Shown piece after piece: positions 1-5,042 of a DNA stretch of 5,927 nucleotides; positions within the stretch are counted from its first letter, which is position 1; the number at the start of each line of letters is the position of its first letter. The position numbers were made by a program, and so were the translations under genes. Location of the stretch: NCBI GenBank assembly GCA_001799975.1, contig MGUQ01000045.1, positions 1-5,927 of the forward strand. Direction: 5' to 3'. This stretch comes from Elusimicrobia bacterium RIFCSPLOWO2_01_FULL_54_10. Its GTDB lineage: Bacteria; Elusimicrobiota; Elusimicrobia; 2-02-FULL-39-32. Below the pieces are notes generated by a model that saw only the letters and a list, made by a program, of their open reading frames with translations, had not been told where the DNA came from and did no database searches.

Positions 1-1
1 A

Positions 2-1078
2 CTCTTTGACCTCTCGAGCCGCAAATTCTTTGCCGATGACGCCGCCGGGCCCCGTCTGGAATGGAACCAGGTTCAGACTCCTGCGGGGTTTTTTGGCATG
101 GAAAAAATTATTTCTGCCAATTTCACGGAGCATTATGCCGGCAAATCGTTTTACGGCGAGCCTCTGGCGCGGAATTTCCGGCGGGAATCGGATGCGCGCT
201 TCTCATTGCTCAAAAAAATGAGGATTGTGCCCGTGTGGAGCACTTTTGTGCCCAAAGTCTCCCTCTCGAACCAGTGGACGGACAAACCGCAAGGATCTGA
301 GCAAGTGCAGGCCACCCAACGGCTCACCACAGAGGGCAACCTGCGGCAGAGGTTTGGCTACAATTTTGACGTGGACCTGACCCACACCTTCGTTCAGCGC
401 CTGCAAAACAACACGGCGGATGATCAAGGGCGGGAAGTTCATTCGCTCCGGTTTTTCTCCCTGCTGCGGCTGGGGGGAGATCTGGCTTCCCTGCGCTTTG
501 ACACCACGCACAACCTGCCCAAGGCCAAGGGCGAGGCTCTTGCGTTTTTGGAGCGCCGCAACTACGGGCCGCTCCGGGGAGAACTAGTGCTGGACCCCAA
601 GGACAATGTTGAAATATTCTTCAGGCAGGAACACATCCTGTCCGACCCTATCACAGGCTCCATCCATGCGCTCCACACCCAGAGCGAAGTGACGCTAGGG
701 CGGAAAATCCTGGGCGAAAACTATTACACTTTCGACACCAGCTATTTTTCCACACGCGGCGATGCCTTTGAGATCCGCCAGGCAGCGCGTTGGGCGCCCA
801 GCCCCAAACTGCGATTTGAAGGCGGCCTGCGCACCTTGATCCGCTACCGCAACGGGACGATTCTGAATCCCGTGAGCGCGGAATTCACGGAAAAAGAACT
901 GCAAGTGCGGCGCGAATGGCGTTGCTGGATTGTTTCTGCCGTGTTCCGGGAAAGAAAAGGCGTGCTGGAATTCCTCTTCAATCTGGAGCTCAAAATGGAC
1001 AAAGAGAAGCGCGAAAAGAAACAAACCGTCTCGCAGGGATCTGAATTTTACCCCTGGCGGGACGCCTCCGTCCCATGA
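2..1078 (+). CDS. C-terminal part of an outer-membrane beta-barrel protein, probably LptD (LPS-assembly)-like; 5' end outside window
   Basis: The frame is open from the left edge to the TGA at 1076-1078, giving 358 residues without the true N-terminus; the internal ATG at 98 is unlikely to be the start because the frame reads on unbroken upstream. The visible part is a run of amphipathic beta-strands with alternating polar and aromatic residues, split by short Asp/Asn/Gly turns, with no long hydrophobic helix. This is typical of an outer-membrane barrel. Near the end, residues 300-331 hold a strand pair with an RREWRCWIVSAVFRERK motif followed by EFLFNLELK, which resembles the last strands of LptD/OstA proteins, where a Cys-Trp strand near the C-terminus is common. 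LptD places LPS in the outer leaflet. After this, about 27 mostly charged residues (332-358) follow, which is odd because barrels usually end at the last strand. The beta-barrel call is fairly firm; the LptD assignment is inference from strand pattern and the neighbouring glycan genes. Confidence 0.6.
   Translation, partial: LFDLSSRKFFADDAAGPRLEWNQVQTPAGFFGMEKIISANFTEHYAGKSFYGEPLARNFRRESDARFSLLKKMRIVPVWSTFVPKVSLSNQWTDKPQGSEQVQATQRLTTEGNLRQRFGYNFDVDLTHTFVQRLQNNTADDQGREVHSLRFFSLLRLGGDLASLRFDTTHNLPKAKGEALAFLERRNYGPLRGELVLDPKDNVEIFFRQEHILSDPITGSIHALHTQSEVTLGRKILGENYYTFDTSYFSTRGDAFEIRQAARWAPSPKLRFEGGLRTLIRYRNGTILNPVSAEFTEKELQVRREWRCWIVSAVFRERKGVLEFLFNLELKMDKEKREKKQTVSQGSEFYPWRDASVP
1059..1074 (+). 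other. Small perfect hairpin overlapping the end of the barrel gene
   Basis: GGGACG (1059-1064) pairs perfectly with CGTCCC (1069-1074) around a four-base CCTC loop. It lies over the last codons of the barrel gene, directly before its TGA. No T-run follows within about 20 bases, so it is not a standard intrinsic terminator. It could slow polymerase or protect the 3' end of the upstream transcript, but a 6-bp stem can also arise by chance. Confidence 0.3.
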
Positions 1079-1087
1079 TTGCCGCCC

Positions 1088-1116
1088 TTCAATTGCTCTT
1101 TCGGATTTGATACAAT
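1088..1116 (+). promoter_or_regulatory. Candidate sigma-70-type promoter with extended -10 for the sugar-nucleotide operon
   Basis: The -10 candidate TACAAT at 1111-1116 matches TATAAT at 5 of 6 bases. It is preceded by TGA at 1108-1110, which gives the TGn of an extended -10. The -35 candidate TTCAAT at 1088-1093 is weak (3 of 6 matches to TTGACA) but sits at the ideal 17-bp spacing, and an extended -10 tolerates a weak -35. The element lies in the only real gap in the window, and transcription would begin near 1123, leaving a leader of about 35 nt before the TTG start. This was read by eye and assumes a house-keeping sigma factor with standard specificity. Confidence 0.45.
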
Positions 1117-1142
1117 TTTCCGACTGTGTATCCTCAATTTTT

Positions 1143-1147
1143 TAAGG
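1143..1147 (+). promoter_or_regulatory. Ribosome binding site (TAAGG) that helps choose the rmlA start
   Basis: TAAGG matches the 5' part of the full anti-SD complement TAAGGAGGT. It sits between two T6 tracts (1138-1143 and 1148-1153), so the region is probably unstructured. If the pairing register is extended to the full consensus, the TTG at 1158 lies about 6 nt downstream, close to ideal, while the TTG at 1152 would be almost touching. This favours 1158. Confidence 0.5.
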
Positions 1148-1157
1148 TTTTTTGCGC

Positions 1158-2219
1158 TTGAAAGCACTTGTCCTGTCGGGCGGCAAGGGCACGCGACTTC
1201 GCCCCATCACGCACACTTCTGCCAAACAGCTGGTGCCCATCGCGAACAAACCCATCCTTTTTTACGGGCTGGAAGCCATCGCCCAGGCCGGCATCAAGGA
1301 AGTGGGCATTGTGGTGGGGGAAACTCAGGCCGAAATCCGCGCGGCCGTGGGCAAGGGCGAGAAGTGGGGGCTTAAAGTCACCTACATTCCCCAATCCGCA
1401 CCGCTGGGATTGGCCCATGCGGTCAAGATCTCCGAGCCTTTCTTAAAAAAAGACGAATTTGTGATGTACCTGGGCGACAACCTCCTGCGGGACGGCATCG
1501 ACACTCTGGTGGACGAGTTCAAGAAAAAAAAGCCCAACTCCCTGATTTTATTGGCCAAAGTGCCCAATCCGGAACAGTTCGGCGTTGCCGAGCTTTCCAA
1601 CGGCCAAATCCGGCATTTGGAAGAAAAGCCTAAGAATCCCAAATCCGACATGGCCGTGGTGGGCGTATATATGTTCGATTCCAATATTTTTAAGGCTGTG
1701 AAATCCATCAAACCTTCCGCCCGGGGCGAGCTGGAAATCACCCATGCCATCCAATACTTGATCGACAAAAAACTCACGGTCTTGCCTCACACCGTGGCCG
1801 GCTGGTGGAAAGACACCGGACGCCTGGAAGATTTACTGGAAGCCAACCGCCTGGTGCTGGGTTCCATGAAAACGCGCAATCAAGGCACCGTGGACTCAGC
1901 CAGCAAACTTGAAGGGATTGTGATCGTCGAGAAGGGAGCTCGGGTGGTCAACAGCACGGTGCGCGGGCCGGCCATCATCGGCGAAAAAGCGCAGGTCATC
2001 AATTCTTATGTCGGCCCCTACACGGCCATTTACCACGACACGCGCCTTGAGAACAGCGAGATCGACAATTCCATCGTTTTAGAAAATTCCGTGGTTGAAT
2101 CCGTCAAGCGCATTGAAGGGTCCTTGATCGGTCAAAACGCGGTGGTCAAACAGACGCCCGTAAAACCTTCCGCCTATCGCATCATGATCGGCGATTCTTC
2201 TAGAGTGGAGATTCCCTGA
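1158..2219 (+). CDS. rmlA: Glucose-1-phosphate thymidylyltransferase, long form (RmlA-long type, with C-terminal left-handed beta-helix)
   Basis: It joins dTTP and glucose-1-phosphate to give dTDP-glucose, the entry step to dTDP-6-deoxysugars, in the cytoplasm. With the TTG at 1158 the protein is 353 residues and begins MKALVLSGGKGTRLRP, the usual family N-terminus; another TTG at 1152 would add Met-Arg. The nucleotidyltransferase domain spans about residues 1-235, with the GGKGTRLRP loop (8-16), YLGDN with likely metal-binding Asp107, EEKP (155-158), RGELEITHAI (189-198) and WWKDTG with Asp219. From about 243 to 340, repeated I/V-x-x-x hexapeptide-like turns (for example VEKGARVVNSTVRGPAIIG) form a left-handed beta-helix, which separates the long form from the short tetrameric RmlA of about 290 residues. 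The gene heads a five-gene operon and overlaps the next start by one base (TGATG). The family is firm; the in vivo sugar and nucleotide preference is inferred. Confidence 0.88.
   Translation: MKALVLSGGKGTRLRPITHTSAKQLVPIANKPILFYGLEAIAQAGIKEVGIVVGETQAEIRAAVGKGEKWGLKVTYIPQSAPLGLAHAVKISEPFLKKDEFVMYLGDNLLRDGIDTLVDEFKKKKPNSLILLAKVPNPEQFGVAELSNGQIRHLEEKPKNPKSDMAVVGVYMFDSNIFKAVKSIKPSARGELEITHAIQYLIDKKLTVLPHTVAGWWKDTGRLEDLLEANRLVLGSMKTRNQGTVDSASKLEGIVIVEKGARVVNSTVRGPAIIGEKAQVINSYVGPYTAIYHDTRLENSEIDNSIVLENSVVESVKRIEGSLIGQNAVVKQTPVKPSAYRIMIGDSSRVEIP
2207..2210 (+). promoter_or_regulatory. Ribosome binding site for the 4-epimerase gene
   Basis: GGAG (within GTGGAG) lies 8 nt before the ATG at 2219, inside the last codons of rmlA. 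The rmlA stop and the epimerase start share one base (TGATG), so reinitiation by terminating ribosomes is likely as well. Confidence 0.55.
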
Positions 2220-3169
2220 TGGCTAAATGGCTGGTCACGGGCGGCGCAGGATTCATCGGCTCGCACATCGTGGAGGCTCTCGTCGCTGAGGGCGAAAAAG
2301 TGCGCGTTCTGGACAATCTCTCTGAAGGCCGCAAGGATTCCCTTGCTCCCGTGCTCTCAAAAATCGAATTTATTCAGGGCGATATTCGCGACGCCAAAGC
2401 CGCGGCGCGCGCCGTGAAAAACGTGGATTATGTGCTCCACCAAGCCGCCATGCGCTCCGTTCCCCGCTCCATTCAAGAACCCGAGGCCTGCACCTCCATG
2501 AATGTGGAAGGCACGCTCAGCATGATGCTGGCCTGTAAGATTGCAAAAGTTAAGCGCTTTGTCCTGGCGTCATCTTCCAGCATTTACGGCGACTCCACGG
2601 TTTACCCTCAGAAAGAAACCCATTATCCTGCTCCCATTTCTCCCTATGCCGCCTCCAAAGTAACGGGGGAACATTACGGCCATGTCTTCACCAAAACCTA
2701 CGGATTGTCCTGTGTGTCCTTGAGATATTTCAATGTTTTCGGGCCGCGCCAGGATCCTAAATCAAAATATGCCGCCGTGGTGCCCAAATTCATCATCTCG
2801 GCGTTGAAGGACCAGCCTCTGGAAATCCACTGGGACGGCAAGCAGTCCCGGGATTTCGCCTATGTGGCCAACATCGCCCGCGCCAACATCGCTGCCGCGC
2901 GCACCAAGAATTTAAAACACGAAGTCTATAATGTGGCTTGCGGCGGCTCTACTTCTCTTCTGGACATCGCGGCGCTGCTGGAAAAATTCATGGGCAAGCG
3001 CCTAAAGAAAAAGTTCTTTCCAAAGCGCGAAGGCGACGTGCGCAAAACCTTTGCGGACATTTCCCGCCTCAAATCCGACCTTAAGATGTCCAACCAAGTG
3101 GGATTTGAAGAAGGTCTCCGCAACACATTTGACTTTTTTTCTGAAGACGGAAGATGGCGAAACTATTGA
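2219..3169 (+). CDS. NAD-dependent UDP-hexose 4-epimerase, extended SDR family (WbpP/TviC/GalE-like)
   Basis: This 316-residue enzyme probably inverts C4 of a UDP-hexose (UDP-Glc/UDP-Gal or UDP-GlcNAc/UDP-GalNAc) by a transient 4-keto step on bound NAD. The Rossmann loop TGGAGFIGSH spans residues 7-16, Asp32 at the end of beta-2 fits NAD binding, and GDIRD is at 54-58. The catalytic set is Ser119 (in ASSSSIYG) and Tyr143-x3-Lys147 (YAASK). LRYFNVFGPRQDP and AAVVPKFI, then QSRDFAYV, follow the pattern of the WbpP/TviC (UDP-GlcNAc 4-epimerase) branch more than classical GalE or the CapI UDP-glucuronate epimerases. The Ser-rich motif argues against UDP-xylose synthase or a 4,6-dehydratase, which carry Thr-(Asp/Ser)-Glu there. 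Its end overlaps rmlB by 16 nt. Family is firm; whether the sugar is N-acetylated cannot be read with confidence. Confidence 0.82.
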   Translation: MAKWLVTGGAGFIGSHIVEALVAEGEKVRVLDNLSEGRKDSLAPVLSKIEFIQGDIRDAKAAARAVKNVDYVLHQAAMRSVPRSIQEPEACTSMNVEGTLSMMLACKIAKVKRFVLASSSSIYGDSTVYPQKETHYPAPISPYAASKVTGEHYGHVFTKTYGLSCVSLRYFNVFGPRQDPKSKYAAVVPKFIISALKDQPLEIHWDGKQSRDFAYVANIARANIAAARTKNLKHEVYNVACGGSTSLLDIAALLEKFMGKRLKKKFFPKREGDVRKTFADISRLKSDLKMSNQVGFEEGLRNTFDFFSEDGRWRNY

Positions 3170-4161
3170 TCACCGGCGGCTCCGGGTTTATCGGCACCAA
3201 CTTCATCCGCTATTGGAAGAGGGCGCACCCCAATGACGCCCTCACCAATCTGGACTTGCTCACTTATGCGGGCTCTGAAGCAGCTGGCACAAACGGGGCG
3301 AAATCAGCTGCCCGCTTTGTGAAAGGCGACATTTGCCATGCTCCCACCGTTCAAAGGCTCATGCGCGGCACTGACGCCGTGATTCATTTTGCCGCGGAAA
3401 CCCATGTGGACCGCTCCATTTTGGACAGCCAGGTATTCTTGAAAACCAATGTGCTGGGCACGCACACGCTTCTGGAAGCCGCGCGCAAGGCCAATGTCAA
3501 AAAATTTATTTTCATCTCCACCGATGAAGTCTATGGCTCCATCGATAAAGGCTCTTTCACGGAGTTTTCGTCATTGCGGCCCAACAGCCCCTATGCGGCC
3601 TCAAAAGCCGCGGCAGACCTCCTCTGCCGCTCCTATTGGGTGACGCACCGCTTTCCCGTCATCGTTACGCGCGCCTCCAACAATTACGGCCCTTATCAAT
3701 TCCCTGAAAAAGTCATTCCGCTTTTCATCACCAATCTCCTGCAAGGCAAAAAAGTTCCGCTTTACGGCAAAGGCGACAACAAACGGGAGTGGATCCACGC
3801 GGAAGACCACGCCCGCGCCATTGAGAAAGTGTTGGACAAGGGCGAGCCGGGGGAAATCTACAATGTGGGATCAGGCTATGAACTGTCCAACCGCGAGCTG
3901 GCCGGAATGATTTTAAAGCTCCTCGGAAAAGGGGAAGATTTCATCGAGCCTGTGCAGGACCGTCCGGGACACGATTTCAGATATGCTTTGGATTCTTCCA
4001 AGCTTAAAAATTTGGGCTGGGCGCCCCAGAAAAATTTCAGCCAGGGCCTGGCGGAAACCGTGGAGTGGTACCGCTCCAACGAGTCCTGGTGGAAAAAGAT
4101 CAAGGGGAAAAATACTTATAAAACCTACATTCGCAAGCAGTACGCGGGCCGCTCCAAATGA
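3154..4161 (+). CDS. rmlB: dTDP-glucose 4,6-dehydratase
   Basis: It converts dTDP-glucose to dTDP-4-keto-6-deoxyglucose with tightly bound NAD, the second step of dTDP-deoxysugar synthesis. Its 335 residues match the usual 330-360. The NAD loop TGGSGFIG is at residues 7-14 and LDLLTYAG (33-40) is a hallmark of the family. HFAAETHVDRSI (78-89) is the conserved substrate-side motif. The catalytic triplet Thr123-Asp124-Glu125 (STDEVYG) and Tyr147-x3-Lys151 (YAASK) are all intact. Further support comes from SNNYGPYQFPEK and REWIHAEDHARAI. The ATG at 3154 is the natural start because MAKLLITGG is the expected N-terminus; it lies 16 nt inside the preceding gene with only a weak GAAGA (3143-3147) upstream, so translational coupling is likely. 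The stop overlaps the rmlD-like start as ATGA. All key residues are present, so activity is expected. Confidence 0.92.
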   Translation: MAKLLITGGSGFIGTNFIRYWKRAHPNDALTNLDLLTYAGSEAAGTNGAKSAARFVKGDICHAPTVQRLMRGTDAVIHFAAETHVDRSILDSQVFLKTNVLGTHTLLEAARKANVKKFIFISTDEVYGSIDKGSFTEFSSLRPNSPYAASKAAADLLCRSYWVTHRFPVIVTRASNNYGPYQFPEKVIPLFITNLLQGKKVPLYGKGDNKREWIHAEDHARAIEKVLDKGEPGEIYNVGSGYELSNRELAGMILKLLGKGEDFIEPVQDRPGHDFRYALDSSKLKNLGWAPQKNFSQGLAETVEWYRSNESWWKKIKGKNTYKTYIRKQYAGRSK

Positions 4162-5042
4162 GGATTGTGATCACAGGAACTTCCGGGCTGGTGGGGCACG
4201 ATCTTTGGCCCGTGCTCAACGACTCTGGCCACGAAACCTGGGGCATCGGGCGGAAAAAGCCGGAGGCCGTGCCTTTCAACATGTGGCGCACGGTGGACAT
4301 CGTGGACCAGGACACCACCGCCAACGCCATCGAGAAAATAAATCCCGATTGCGTCATCCACCTGGCCGCTCTTTCCAATCCTGACGACTGCGAAAAAGAT
4401 CCAGAGACCGCCTATAAAGCCAACGCTCTCGGCACCCGCAACCTGGCCCTGGCCTGCCAAAAATTTGATTCCGAGCTGATGTATGTGTCCACGGACCAGG
4501 TGTTCGACGGAAAAAAGAAATCTCCGTATACCGAGCTGGACAAGACCAACCCCGTTAACCATTACGGCCTTTCAAAAGCCTGGGGTGAAGAATTCACCCA
4601 AACGCTTCTGCGCAGGTTTTACATCGTTCGCACCGCGCTTGTTTTTGGAACCTCCCGGCCCACATTTATTCCGCGGATCGTGCGCTCCGCCTCCAGCGGC
4701 GATCCTGTGGTGGCCGCCACGGACATTGTGAACTCGCCCACTTATTCTCAGGATTTGGCCCGCGCCCTCGGTTTTTTAGCCGCAACGCACGCGTACGGAA
4801 CATACCATGTCGTCAATGAAGGATACTGCAACCGCTATGAGCTCTCAAAGTTCATTGCGGAATCTCTGGGAGCGAAAACCGGGTTCATCAAAAAAGGAAC
4901 CCAGGCTTCTCTCAAACTTCCGGCAAAACGCCCGGGCTACACCCCGATGGACAATTTCGCCTGGAACCTGCAGGGATTCCCTAAAATGCGCCCGTGGAAA
5001 GAAGCTATCTTGAGTTTTTTGGAGGAATCTAACAACTTATGA
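4158..5042 (+). CDS. rmlD: RmlD-family dTDP-4-keto-6-deoxysugar reductase (dTDP-4-dehydrorhamnose reductase-like)
   Basis: A 294-residue reductase of the RmlD substrate-binding SDR family, expected to reduce the C4 keto group of a dTDP-4-keto-6-deoxyhexose with NAD(P)H, classically giving dTDP-L-rhamnose. The dinucleotide loop TGTSGLVG is at residues 6-13, and HLAALSNPDDCEKDP (68-82) matches the family's substrate-side segment. STDQVFDG (111-118) gives Thr112, and Tyr136-x3-Lys140 (YGLSK) completes the catalytic triad. RPGYTPMDN near the C-terminus corresponds to the RP-x-x-S-x-L-(D/S)N signature of RmlD. Length is close to the usual 280-300. Two small departures are Gln114 where many RmlD have Tyr (STDYVFDG) and Thr for Ser in the C-terminal motif. 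Position directly after rmlB (ATGA overlap, no strong ribosome site) supports the pathway role. Without rmlC nearby, the stereochemistry of the substrate, and so the true product, is uncertain. The symbol is by family and context. Confidence 0.78.
   Translation: MRIVITGTSGLVGHDLWPVLNDSGHETWGIGRKKPEAVPFNMWRTVDIVDQDTTANAIEKINPDCVIHLAALSNPDDCEKDPETAYKANALGTRNLALACQKFDSELMYVSTDQVFDGKKKSPYTELDKTNPVNHYGLSKAWGEEFTQTLLRRFYIVRTALVFGTSRPTFIPRIVRSASSGDPVVAATDIVNSPTYSQDLARALGFLAATHAYGTYHVVNEGYCNRYELSKFIAESLGAKTGFIKKGTQASLKLPAKRPGYTPMDNFAWNLQGFPKMRPWKEAILSFLEESNNL
5021..5026 (+). promoter_or_regulatory. Strong but distant ribosome binding site for ugd
   Basis: GGAGGA, the best SD match in the window, lies 12 nt before the ATG at 5039, longer than the usual 5-9 nt. 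It sits inside the last codons of the rmlD-like gene. With the ATGA stop/start overlap, ugd can be served both by coupling and by new ribosome entry. Confidence 0.5.

Noticed and set aside
82..96. GC-rich stretch followed by T6 (GCGGGGTTTTTTGG), like a terminator tail
   Set aside because: It lies inside the open barrel frame and lacks a convincing stem before the T-run.
1524..1531. A8 run in rmlA as a possible slippage site
   Set aside because: The frame is intact on both sides, the run encodes Lys codons in a Lys-rich genome, and no second product is suggested.
1382..1777. 131-codon minus-strand frame opposite rmlA
   Set aside because: It lies wholly within the conserved nucleotidyltransferase domain on the other strand; its composition reflects the complement of rmlA.
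3983..4384. 133-codon plus-strand frame across the rmlB/rmlD junction
   Set aside because: It is an out-of-frame reading of both genes, rich in Arg, Pro and Ala as expected of a shifted frame, and both true frames are well supported.
4125..4562. 145-codon minus-strand frame opposite the rmlD-like gene
   Set aside because: It is antisense to a gene with intact motifs and has no plausible promoter, ribosome site or domain of its own.
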